A stretch of 64,000 bases of DNA. Source: Desulfocarbo sp964620595. Its GTDB lineage: Bacteria; Desulfobacterota; Desulfarculia; Desulfarculales; Desulfarculaceae. A program made the position numbers and the translations under genes. How positions within the stretch are numbered: position 1 is the first letter of the stretch; every line of letters starts with the position of its first letter. This document shows positions 34,298 to 41,980 of this stretch, piece by piece. The notes below the pieces were generated by a model. It was not told where the DNA came from. It did no database searches and was given only the letters and a program-made list of their open reading frames with translations. Location: NCBI GenBank assembly GCA_964620595.1, contig CAZUHP010000001.1, positions 213,281 to 277,280 on the forward strand. The letters run 5' to 3'.

Positions 34298-35916
34298 GCG
34301 CCCGCGGCGAGCAGGGCGCGCGCGCCTCCCGCCCCCCGCGCCCCCCGCGCCCCCCCACTGCTTCGCCGCCTGCCGTGGGCGGGGCCACGGTCACCGGCAG
34401 CGCGGCCTTGGCGGCGGACGCCTCCTGCCTGTTGGACAGCCGCCTGGACCCCTGCACCATCGTCATCTTCGGCGCCTCCGGCGACCTCGCCGCCCGCAAG
34501 CTGATCCCCGCCCTGTACACCCTCTACCTCAACCACGGCCTGCCCGAGCCCTTCCTGGTGGTGGGCGCGGCCCGCACCGCCATGAGCGAGGATTCCTTCC
34601 GGGCCCGGATGCGCGAGGCCCTGGCCGGCCAGGGCAGGCTGGACATGGGCCGATGGGAGGGCTTTGCCCGCTGCCTGCGTTACCAGGGGGTGGAGTACGA
34701 CTCGGCCGAGTCCTACGCCGAGCTGGCCCGGCGCCTGGACGAGCTGGCCCGGTCCGAGGGCGTGGGCCCCAACCGCATCTTCAACCTGGCCCTGCCGCCC
34801 CAGCTCTACGCCACGGTGGCCACCCGCCTGGGCCAGGCCGGCCTGGCCAGTGAGGAACGGGGCTGGGCGCGGCTGGTGGTGGAAAAGCCCTTTGGCCGCG
34901 ACCTGGCCAGCGCCCGGGAGCTGGCGCGGGCCATTGGCAGCGCCTTTGGCGAGCACCAGGTGTTCCGCATCGACCACTACCTGGCCAAGGAGACGGTGCA
35001 GAACGTATTGCTCCTGCGCTTCGCCAACGCCATCTTCGAACCCCTGTGGAACCGCAACTACGTGGAGCAGGTGGTCATCATGGCCACCGAAACCCTGGGG
35101 GTGGAGCACCGGGCCGGGTACTACGACCAGGCCGGCGTGCTGCGGGATATGTTCCAGAACCACATGATGCAGCTTTTGGCCCTCATCGCCATGGAGCCGC
35201 CCGCCAGTTACGGCGCCGACCGGGTGCGCGACGAGAAGACCAAGGTGTTCCGTTCGCTCCGGCCTTTTCCAGTGGAGGGCGTGTACGACCACCTGGTCCT
35301 GGGCCAGTACGACCAGGGCGAGATCAAGGGGCGGCCGGTGCCGGCCTACCGGGCGGAGCCCGGGGTGGCGGGCGATTCGCTCACCCCCACCTTTGCCTTG
35401 ATGCGCTGCTTCGTGGACAACTGGCGCTGGCAAGGGGTGCCCTTCTACCTGGTTTCGGGCAAGCGGCTGCGGGCCAAGCGCACCCGCATGGTGATCCAGT
35501 TCAAGGAGGTGCCCCACTCGCTCTTTCGCCAGAGCCTGGGCGAGCACATATCCGCCAACCGGCTCACCCTGGGGGTGCATCCCGAGGAGGACATCACCCT
35601 CACCTTCCAGACCAAGAGCCCCGGCGCCAGGCTCTGCCTGCGCTCGGTGAAGATGGTCTTCGACCACCGGCAGGGCTATAGCGGCCCCAGCCTGGACGCC
35701 TATGAGAAGGCGCTCCTGGATTGCATGCTGGGCGACCAGATGCTTTTCTGGCGCCAGGACGGGGTGGAGCTGACCTGGGCCTACCTGGACCCGGTGGTGA
35801 GGCGTTGCGAGACCTGCGACAACAGGGCCGGGCGGCTGCATCCCTACCCCGCGGGCTCCTGGGGGCCCGGGGAGGCGGGCCGGCTCTTGCCGGCCTGGCC
35901 CGAGGCGGCCCTGTGA
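34294..35916 (+). CDS. zwf: Glucose-6-phosphate 1-dehydrogenase
   Basis: Zwf (540 aa) oxidises glucose 6-phosphate to 6-phosphogluconolactone. Nucleotide motif IVIFGASGDLAARKLIPAL begins near residue 49; the catalytic motif RIDHYLAKETVQN follows near 225. The first ~45 residues are an extension absent in typical Zwf, including RPPRPPRPP encoded by a CG-rich simple repeat. A later start may be used; the ATG overlapping the gnd stop (ATGA) is kept for coupling. The enzyme ends with a short extra tail after the conserved core. Confidence 0.96.
   Translation: MSARGEQGARASRPPRPPRPPTASPPAVGGATVTGSAALAADASCLLDSRLDPCTIVIFGASGDLAARKLIPALYTLYLNHGLPEPFLVVGAARTAMSEDSFRARMREALAGQGRLDMGRWEGFARCLRYQGVEYDSAESYAELARRLDELARSEGVGPNRIFNLALPPQLYATVATRLGQAGLASEERGWARLVVEKPFGRDLASARELARAIGSAFGEHQVFRIDHYLAKETVQNVLLLRFANAIFEPLWNRNYVEQVVIMATETLGVEHRAGYYDQAGVLRDMFQNHMMQLLALIAMEPPASYGADRVRDEKTKVFRSLRPFPVEGVYDHLVLGQYDQGEIKGRPVPAYRAEPGVAGDSLTPTFALMRCFVDNWRWQGVPFYLVSGKRLRAKRTRMVIQFKEVPHSLFRQSLGEHISANRLTLGVHPEEDITLTFQTKSPGARLCLRSVKMVFDHRQGYSGPSLDAYEKALLDCMLGDQMLFWRQDGVELTWAYLDPVVRRCETCDNRAGRLHPYPAGSWGPGEAGRLLPAWPEAAL
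34319..34361 (+). repeat. CG-rich simple repeat inside the 5' end of zwf
   Basis: Three to four copies of CGCCCCC-type units in phase with codons encode Arg-Pro-Pro repeats. This is similar in composition to the intergenic minisatellites at 13.7 and 26.1 kb, but lies within a coding region. Confidence 0.6.
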
Positions 35917-36638
35917 TAAGGGTGCAGGTGCTGGGCAGCGCCGGCGAGCTGGCGCGGGCCGCGGCCTGGTACGTGCAGAGCCGGGTGTTGGAGGCCATGC
36001 GCCAGAGGGGGCGGGTGCTGCTGGCGCTCTCCGGCGGCTCCACCCCCCTGCCCCTGTACGAGCGCCTGGCCGGGCTGGCCCTGCCCTGGGAGCACCTGCA
36101 CCTGTTCTGGGGCGACGAGCGCTGCGTGCCGCCCCAGCACCAGGAGAGCAACTTCGGCCGCGCCCGCCGCACCCTCTTGTCCCGGGCCCCCCTGCCCCCG
36201 GGCAACCTGCACCGCATCCAGGGCGAGCTGGGGGCGGCCGCGGCGGCCCAGGCCTACCAGGACGAGCTGCGGCGCTTTTTCGGCGACCAGCCGCCGGTCA
36301 TGGACCTGGTGCTCCTGGGCATGGGCGCCGACGGCCACACCGCTTCCTTGTTTCCCGGCGGGCCGGAGCTGGACGAGGAGGAACGCTGGGTGGTGGCCAC
36401 CCTGCCGCCGGCCGGCGTCACTCCCCCGCTGGAGCGGGTGAGCCTGACCCTGCTGGTGCTGAACGCGGCGCGCTCGGTCTTGTTCCTGGTGTCCGGCGCG
36501 GACAAGCGGCCCGCGGTTTCCAGCATCCTGGCCGGGGGGCGGGAGCTGCCCGCCGGGCGGGTCCGGCCGGCGGGCGAGCTGGCCTGGTTCATGGACCGGG
36601 CGGCAGCACCAGGGGGAGGCGGCCCGCCCCGGCCCTAG
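35913..36638 (+). CDS. pgl: 6-Phosphogluconolactonase
   Basis: Pgl (241 aa, DevB/SOL type) hydrolyses 6-phosphogluconolactone. Motifs: LALSGGSTPLPLYERL near residue 41, FWGDERCVPPQHQESNFG near 68, and LLGMGADGHTASLFPG near 133. The start is a GTG overlapping the zwf stop (GTGA). With zwf and gnd it completes the oxidative branch of the pentose phosphate pathway in a single operon. Confidence 0.95.
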   Translation: MIRVQVLGSAGELARAAAWYVQSRVLEAMRQRGRVLLALSGGSTPLPLYERLAGLALPWEHLHLFWGDERCVPPQHQESNFGRARRTLLSRAPLPPGNLHRIQGELGAAAAAQAYQDELRRFFGDQPPVMDLVLLGMGADGHTASLFPGGPELDEEERWVVATLPPAGVTPPLERVSLTLLVLNAARSVLFLVSGADKRPAVSSILAGGRELPAGRVRPAGELAWFMDRAAAPGGGGPPRP

Positions 36639-36686
36639 GGGCTGGAAGGTTGATTTCCCCTGCCGGCCGTGCTCAAATGGCCCATC

Positions 36687-37370
36687 ATGTGCGGACGGTT
36701 CAGCAGGACTCAAGGCGGGGAGGAGCTGCGCGCCCGCTTCGGGTACGGACCGGGAGGGCCGGAGCTGGCCCCCCGCTACAACCTCTGCCCGGGCCAGGAG
36801 GCCGGGGTGGTGGTCTGGGAGGGGGAGCGGCGGCTGAGGCTCATGCGTTGGGGCCTGGCGCCCGGCCGGCAGGGGGAGGCCAAGGCCCGCTTGGTAATCA
36901 ACGCCCGCGCCGAGAGCCTGGCCCAAAGGCCCCTGTTTCGGGAACTCCTGAAGGGCCGGCGCTGCCTGGTCCTGGCCGACGGCTTTTTCGAGTGGCAACG
37001 GACTCCCCTGGGCAAGCTCCCCCTGCGCTACGTGCGGCGGGACCGCGCGCCCTTTGCCTTTGCCGGCCTGTGGGACCGGGGGCGGGGCGCGGACGGGGGG
37101 GAACCCTACACCTTCACCATCGTCACCACCCGGGCCAACCAACTGGTCCGGCCGGTGCACGAGCGCATGCCGGTGATGCTGGCGCCTGAGCACGAGCAGG
37201 CCTGGCTGGACCCGGCCCTGCGCGACCCCGGCGAGCTGGCCGCCCTCTTGCGGCCCTACCCGGAGGACCTGATGGAGGCCTACCCGGTCTCGCCGGCCTG
37301 CAACTCGCCCGCCCGCGACGGGCCGGAGTGCATCGCCCCCGCCCCCCGGCAGGGCGGACTGTTCGACTGA
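36687..37370 (+). CDS. HMCES/YedK-type abasic-site shield protein
   Basis: This 227-aa SRAP-domain protein crosslinks to abasic sites in single-stranded DNA. It must begin with the catalytic Cys2, seen here as MCGRFSRTQ, which fixes the ATG at 36687 over an in-frame start 18 bp upstream. Other family residues are in NARAESL, CLVLADGFFEWQ (Glu) and VHERMPVMLAP (His). It is soluble and lies 48 bp after pgl, probably as a separate unit or read-through gene. Confidence 0.94.
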   Translation: MCGRFSRTQGGEELRARFGYGPGGPELAPRYNLCPGQEAGVVVWEGERRLRLMRWGLAPGRQGEAKARLVINARAESLAQRPLFRELLKGRRCLVLADGFFEWQRTPLGKLPLRYVRRDRAPFAFAGLWDRGRGADGGEPYTFTIVTTRANQLVRPVHERMPVMLAPEHEQAWLDPALRDPGELAALLRPYPEDLMEAYPVSPACNSPARDGPECIAPAPRQGGLFD

Positions 37371-37427
37371 AAACCCAAAACGGCGCCCGAGCTCTTTTAA
37401 CCCCAAGTCGGAAGGGAACCAGACAGT

Positions 37428-38255
37428 ATGAGTCAGATAGCGGGAAGCACGGTACTCATCACCGGCGGCGGCCTGGGCATCGGCAGGCTCATGGCGCTCA
37501 AGATGGCGGCCTTGGGCGCGCGCATCGTCATCTGGGACATCAACCCCCAGAACCTGGCCCGGGTGCAGGACGAGCTGCAACGCGCCGGCCGCCAGGTGTT
37601 CGGCTACCAGGTGGACGTCTCCGACCGGGAGGCGGTATACGCCGCCGCCGAGCGCACCCTGGCCGAGGCCGGGCCGGTGCATATCCTGGTCAACAACGCC
37701 GGGGTGGTCTCGGGCAAGCCCTTCATCGAATGCAGCGACGAGCAGATAGAACGCACCATCAAGGTCAACACCATGGCCCTGTTCTGGGTGACCAAGGCCT
37801 TCCTGCCCCAGATGATGGAGAACCGCCGCGGCCACCTGGTCACCATCTCCTCGGCCGGCGGCATCTTCGGTACCCCCGGCCTGGCCGACTACAGCGCCAG
37901 CAAGTTCGCGGCCTTCGGCTTTGACGAGGCCCTGCGCGGAGAGTTCAAGAAGCGGGGCCTGCCCATCAAGACCACGGTGGTCTGCCCCTTTTTCATCGAC
38001 ACCGGCATGTTCGAGGGGGTCAAGACCAAGTACCCTCTGCTCCTGCCCATCCTCAAGGAGGGCTACGTGGCCGACCGCATCATAGGGGCCATCGAGCGGG
38101 ACCGGGCCCGGCTGTGGATGCCGCCCATCGTCTACACCATCCCCCTTCTGCGGGTGCTGCCGGTCAGGCTCATGGACTGGGTGGCCGAGTTCCTGGGCGT
38201 CACCGAGTCCATGGACGAGTTCAAGGGCCGCACCGGAAACGGAGGCTCCCGATGA
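37428..38255 (+). CDS. Short-chain dehydrogenase/reductase (retinol/fatty alcohol type)
   Basis: This 275-aa SDR oxidoreductase has the glycine-rich nucleotide motif LITGGGLGIGRLMAL (residues ~10-24), the NNAG motif (ILVNNAGVVSGK) and the catalytic Ser...YSASK (VTISSAGG, LADYSASKFAAFG). The C-terminal 70 residues carry a hydrophobic segment (IVYTIPLLRVLPVRLMDWV), as in membrane-associated DHRS3/RDH10-like enzymes that act on fatty alcohols or aldehydes. Its stop overlaps the aldehyde dehydrogenase start (ATGA), which supports successive oxidation of the same alcohol. Confidence 0.9.
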   Translation: MSQIAGSTVLITGGGLGIGRLMALKMAALGARIVIWDINPQNLARVQDELQRAGRQVFGYQVDVSDREAVYAAAERTLAEAGPVHILVNNAGVVSGKPFIECSDEQIERTIKVNTMALFWVTKAFLPQMMENRRGHLVTISSAGGIFGTPGLADYSASKFAAFGFDEALRGEFKKRGLPIKTTVVCPFFIDTGMFEGVKTKYPLLLPILKEGYVADRIIGAIERDRARLWMPPIVYTIPLLRVLPVRLMDWVAEFLGVTESMDEFKGRTGNGGSR

Positions 38256-39817
38256 GCCAGCCGCAATACAGCGAGGTCCTCAGCCCCGCCACTGGCCAGA
38301 GCCTGGGGCGCTCCCCCCTGAACACGGTGGAAGACCTGGAGCGCGCCATCCAGCGCGCCCGCGCGGCCCAGCCCGCCTGGGCCGCCCTGAAGCCCCGGGC
38401 CCGCGCCCGCTACCTGAAAAGCGTGCGCGACTACCTGGTGGCCAACGCCGACGAGCTGGCCCGGGTCATCTCGGAGGACAACGGCAAGACCCGGGTGGAC
38501 GCGCTGTCCACCGAGGTGCTGCCCGCGGCCATGGCCATAACCTATTACATGAAAAAGGCGCCCCGCTTCCTGAAGCCCCGGCGGCTGATGCCGGGCAACC
38601 TGCTCATGGCCAACAAGCTCTCGCGCATACACCGGGTGCCCTTTGGTGTGATCGGGATCATCTCGCCCTGGAACTACCCCTTTGCCATTCCCTTCTCCGA
38701 GGTGGTCATGGGGCTTCTGGCCGGCAACGCGGTGATCCTGAAAACCGCCACCGAGACCCAGATGGTGGGCCGCCGCCTGGAGGAGGCCTTCCTGGCCGCG
38801 GGCCTTCCCGCCGGTGTGTTCAGCTTTGTCAACCTGCCCGGCCGGGTGGCGGGCGAGGCATTCCTCAAGCTTGGGGTGGATAAGCTCTTCTTCACTGGCT
38901 CGGTGGCGGTGGGCAAGAAGCTCATGGCCCTGGCCGCCGAGAGCCTCACCCCGGTGTCCCTGGAGCTGGGCGGCAACGACGCCATGCTGGTCTGTCCGGA
39001 CGCGGACCTGGAGCGGGCCGCGGCCGGCGCGGTCTGGGCCGGGCTGTCCAACTGCGGCCAGTCCTGCGGCGGGGTGGAGCGCATCTACGTGCACCGGGCG
39101 GTGTATCCGCATTTCATGGAGATACTCAAGCGCCGGGTGGAGGCCCTGCGCATCGGCCCGGACCTGGACCACCAGGTGGACCTGGGCGCCATGACCACCG
39201 AGCGCCAGATGGAAACCGTGCGCCGCCACCTGGACGACGCCCTGGCCAAGGGAGCCAAGATCTTCGCCCAGGCCCGGCCGCCCGAAGGCCTGGCCGGCAA
39301 CTTCATGCCCGCCACGGTGCTCAGCGAGGTGAACCACGACATGGAGGTCATGCGCGAGGAGACCTTCGGCCCGCTGCTGGCGGTCATGGCGGTGGCCACC
39401 ATGGACCAGGCGGTCGAGCTGGCCAACGACTCCCACCTGGGCCTCACCGGTTCGGTGTGGTCCAAGAGCCATGGCCGGGCCCGCGCCCTGGCCCGGCGCA
39501 TAAAGGCCGGGGCGGTCACCATCAACGACCACCTCATGAGCCACGGCCTGGCCGAGACCCCCTGGGGCGGCTTCAAGGAATCGGGCATCGGCCGCACCCA
39601 CGGCAAGCTGGGCTTCGACGAGATGACCGAGCCCCAGGTCATCGTGGACGACATCATGCCCGGCCTGCGCAAGAACATGTGGTGGCATCCCCACGGTCCG
39701 GCGGTGTATGCGGGCCTGAAAGGTATCGTGCACCTGCTCTATGGCAAGTCCCTGGGGGCCCGCCTGGGCGGCGCCAAGGACCTGCTCAAGCTTTTCCCCC
39801 GCAGCTTCCGCCCCTAG
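38252..39817 (+). CDS. Aldehyde dehydrogenase family protein
   Basis: This 521-aa NAD(P)-dependent aldehyde dehydrogenase converts an aldehyde, probably long-chain, to the acid. Motifs: GIISPWNYPFAIPFSE near residue 135, FTGSVAVGKKLMALA near 218, SLELGGNDAMLV with the general-base Glu, and the catalytic Cys in SNCGQSCGGVERIYV near 273. PWGGFKESGIGRTHG closes the domain. The last ~40 residues are an amphipathic/hydrophobic tail that could attach it to membranes. It is coupled to the SDR gene. Confidence 0.94.
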   Translation: MSQPQYSEVLSPATGQSLGRSPLNTVEDLERAIQRARAAQPAWAALKPRARARYLKSVRDYLVANADELARVISEDNGKTRVDALSTEVLPAAMAITYYMKKAPRFLKPRRLMPGNLLMANKLSRIHRVPFGVIGIISPWNYPFAIPFSEVVMGLLAGNAVILKTATETQMVGRRLEEAFLAAGLPAGVFSFVNLPGRVAGEAFLKLGVDKLFFTGSVAVGKKLMALAAESLTPVSLELGGNDAMLVCPDADLERAAAGAVWAGLSNCGQSCGGVERIYVHRAVYPHFMEILKRRVEALRIGPDLDHQVDLGAMTTERQMETVRRHLDDALAKGAKIFAQARPPEGLAGNFMPATVLSEVNHDMEVMREETFGPLLAVMAVATMDQAVELANDSHLGLTGSVWSKSHGRARALARRIKAGAVTINDHLMSHGLAETPWGGFKESGIGRTHGKLGFDEMTEPQVIVDDIMPGLRKNMWWHPHGPAVYAGLKGIVHLLYGKSLGARLGGAKDLLKLFPRSFRP

Positions 39818-39857
39818 CCGGCGGCCGGGGAAGACCCGGTGGCGCCGCGTTCTGTCT

Positions 39858-39895
39858 CCGGCCCGCCCCGCCAAGGGGCGGGCCGGGTCTTTCTT
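39858..39895 (+). terminator. Terminator of the SDR-aldehyde dehydrogenase unit
   Basis: A perfect 12-bp stem CCGGCCCGCCCC/GGGGCGGGCCGG with a 5-base loop, followed by GTCTTTCTT. It lies 40 bp beyond the stop and just before the convergent MBL-like gene. Confidence 0.75.
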
Positions 39896-39919
39896 GCCAG
39901 GGGATGGAGAGGGGAGAGG

Positions 39920-40804
39920 CTACGCCCCGGCCAGGGCCCGGCGCAGGGGCCAGGGCGCGGGCAGCAGGGGGTCGTCCAGGGGGCGGGCCAGGCCCTGCCA
40001 GGAGAGGCTGCCGGCGGCAAGGGGCCAGGCCCGGGCCAGCATCTCGCCGTCCGCGGCCACCTCGATGCTGAGCGCGCCCACCGCCGGGGTGGCCAGCTCG
40101 GCCCTGGCGCCGGCAAGGGCGGGCCGGATGGAGGAGCGGGCCAGCCCCCCCAGCACCAGCCAGGGCAGGGCGGCCATGACCAGGCCGCGGCACAGGTCGA
40201 GACCCCGGCCCGGCCGGCCGGCGGCATAACAGCGCACCCCGGCCAGAGCGCTGCCCACCCCCGGCCGGGCCAGCAGCCGTTGCCAGGCCGCGGCCCCCAG
40301 GTCCCCGCCCAAAAGAACACCGCCGCCAGCCAGCGGTGCCAGCAGGGCCAGGGAGGAGTTGGCCACCCAGGCCGAGGGAGGACCGCCCAGGGCCGCCACC
40401 TCGGCCGGGGCCAGGCCCAGCACCATGAGCGGCGGCCGGTCCTGGTGGGGGGGAGTCCCGCTGCGGCCCTGCCGGGGCAGCACCCTGGCCCGCAGGGCAA
40501 AGCCCGCCTCGGGGCCGGGCTCCTCCTGCCAGGCCAGCCAGGCCCCGCCCGGCCGCAGGACCAGGCCCCGCAGCAGGCTGAGGATGGAGAGCCAGGCCCG
40601 CAGGCGGGGCGGCTCCTGGGTGGGTCGCAGGTACTGGTCCAGGGGGTGCAGGGGGTCCACCGCCCCGCAGCGGCGCAGGAAAGCCAGGGGAGGCGCTGTC
40701 CGCCGGCGGGTGCAGTCTATGAGCAGCCGCCGCCCGCCGGGCAGGCGCACGAAGAGACACAGGCCCCCGCCATGGCCGAAAAGGACGAGGCGGAGGCGGG
40801 CCAC
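39920..40804 (-). CDS. Degenerate metallo-beta-lactamase/ComEC-like protein
   Basis: This 294-aa protein begins VLFGHGGGLCLFVRLPGGRRLLIDC, which resembles the opening strands of ComEC-type metallo-beta-lactamase domains, and later has GGVLLGGDLGAAAWQRLL like their ltGD strand. The metal-binding HxHxDH motif is not present, only LHPLDQYL, so hydrolytic activity is doubtful. The start is a GTG 9 bp after nrdG, which makes it the likely fourth gene of the nrd unit. Function unknown; fold assignment is by pattern only. Confidence 0.6.
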   Translation of the reverse strand: MARLRLVLFGHGGGLCLFVRLPGGRRLLIDCTRRRTAPPLAFLRRCGAVDPLHPLDQYLRPTQEPPRLRAWLSILSLLRGLVLRPGGAWLAWQEEPGPEAGFALRARVLPRQGRSGTPPHQDRPPLMVLGLAPAEVAALGGPPSAWVANSSLALLAPLAGGGVLLGGDLGAAAWQRLLARPGVGSALAGVRCYAAGRPGRGLDLCRGLVMAALPWLVLGGLARSSIRPALAGARAELATPAVGALSIEVAADGEMLARAWPLAAGSLSWQGLARPLDDPLLPAPWPLRRALAGA

Positions 40805-40813
40805 GGCCGCAGG

Positions 40814-41587
40814 CTAACCCGCCCAGCCCGGCGGCCGGCAGGCGGTGTCGGCCAGGCCGGCCTGCAGGCGGGCCAGCTCGTCGGAGCCAAAGGGATCACC
40901 CTCACCCAGGGCCTCGCGGTTCCAGGCGGTGGAAGGGTTCAGGGCTTGCAGGGTCCAGGCCTGGCAGCCGCGCACCGTCTCCGCCATGGCCGCCAGCTCC
41001 TGGGGGCCGTGCCAGGAGGGCCAGATGGTGGAGCGTATCTCGTGGGCCAGGCCGCTGGCGCGGAGGAAGTCCAGGGTGGCCCGCACCCGCTCCACCTCCA
41101 CCGGCTTGCCCGCGGCCCGGGCATAGGCCATGGGCTCCAGGGGCGCCTTCAGGTCCATGGCCACCATGTCCACCAGGCCGGCCTCGCAAAGCTCGCGCAC
41201 CACCTTCGGGTGGGAGCCGTTGGTGTCCAGCTTCACCTTGAAGCCCGCCCGGCGCAGCTCTTCCATCATGGCCCCCAGGCCGGGGTGCAGGGTGGGCTCG
41301 CCGCCGGAGATCACCACCCCGTCGATCCAGCCCACAAAGGGCCGCAGCCGGGCCAGCACATCCTCGAAGTCAAGGGTGAGGTAGGAGTCGGGGTCGCTGA
41401 CCAGGGTGTAGTTGTGGCAATAGGGGCAGGCGAAGTTGCACCCCGGCAGAAAAAGCACCGCCGAGATGAAACCCCGCCAGTCCAGGAAGCTGGTTTCTAT
41501 GAAGCCCTTGATGGGCGGCAGGGCGGCCCCCCGCCAGGGCCGTGGGGCCTGCTGGGGCGGCGGGCCGGCGACGGAAAGCTCAGGCAT
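40814..41587 (-). CDS. nrdG: Anaerobic ribonucleotide reductase activase NrdG
   Basis: NrdG (257 aa) is the radical SAM enzyme that installs the glycyl radical on NrdD. The cluster motif is CNFACPYC near residue 50, followed by the VVISGGEPTLHPGLGAMM SAM motif and KVKLDTNGSHP. The length is that of the longer bacterial NrdG2 form. It overlaps the glutaredoxin-like gene by 8 bp and follows nrdD on the same strand. Confidence 0.93.
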   Translation of the reverse strand: MPELSVAGPPPQQAPRPWRGAALPPIKGFIETSFLDWRGFISAVLFLPGCNFACPYCHNYTLVSDPDSYLTLDFEDVLARLRPFVGWIDGVVISGGEPTLHPGLGAMMEELRRAGFKVKLDTNGSHPKVVRELCEAGLVDMVAMDLKAPLEPMAYARAAGKPVEVERVRATLDFLRASGLAHEIRSTIWPSWHGPQELAAMAETVRGCQAWTLQALNPSTAWNREALGEGDPFGSDELARLQAGLADTACRPPGWAG

Positions 41588-41831
41588 TGGCGAATTGCTT
41601 CTTCAGGTACGACTTGATCTTGATGGCCCCGCTGATGTGGGTGCTGTCGTCCAGGACCAAAATGGGCAGCTCCCGCTGGGCCACCTCCACCAACTCGTGC
41701 CAGGCCAGATGGGCCAGGGCGTCGGGGTTGTCCGGGCTCAGGCGGTCCTCCACAATGCCCAGTGCCGCCAAGTCGAACTTGTCGGTGATGTAATGGCACT
41801 TCTCGCAACCCACCTTGGTGAACAACGTCAT
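41580..41831 (-). CDS. Glutaredoxin/NrdH-like small thiol protein
   Basis: This 83-aa protein has a thioredoxin fold by pattern: MTLFTKVGCEKCHYIT with a CxxC redox pair (Cys9, Cys12), the cis-Pro in ELPILVLDD, and a final helix. It probably supplies electrons to NrdD or protects it. The ATG has AAGGGAGG upstream. It lies between nrdD and nrdG, overlapping nrdG. Confidence 0.82.
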   Translation of the reverse strand: MTLFTKVGCEKCHYITDKFDLAALGIVEDRLSPDNPDALAHLAWHELVEVAQRELPILVLDDSTHISGAIKIKSYLKKQFANA

Positions 41832-41866
41832 ACACAGCCTCCCTTGCCTTTTGCTCGGCTCGATTT

Positions 41867-41907
41867 GCCAGGAAAACCCTTTTTTTACAAAAAAGGGTTT
41901 TCCTGGC
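41867..41907 (-). promoter_or_regulatory. Perfect 19-bp inverted repeat between nrdD and nrdH
   Basis: A 19-bp perfect stem (GCCAGGAAAACCCTTTTTT with its complement) closes a 3-base loop in the 149-bp spacer between nrdD and the thiol protein gene. The stem has A4, T6 and C3 blocks. It may act as an attenuator, an mRNA stabiliser that sets nrdD over nrdHG levels, or a bidirectional terminator. Confidence 0.7.
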
Positions 41908-41980
41908 GCCTCTTTCCCAGAAACTTCAGCCTATCCCTTTTCTCCCTACAGGCCACCCACCCCGGGGCGGCCCTTTGCCT

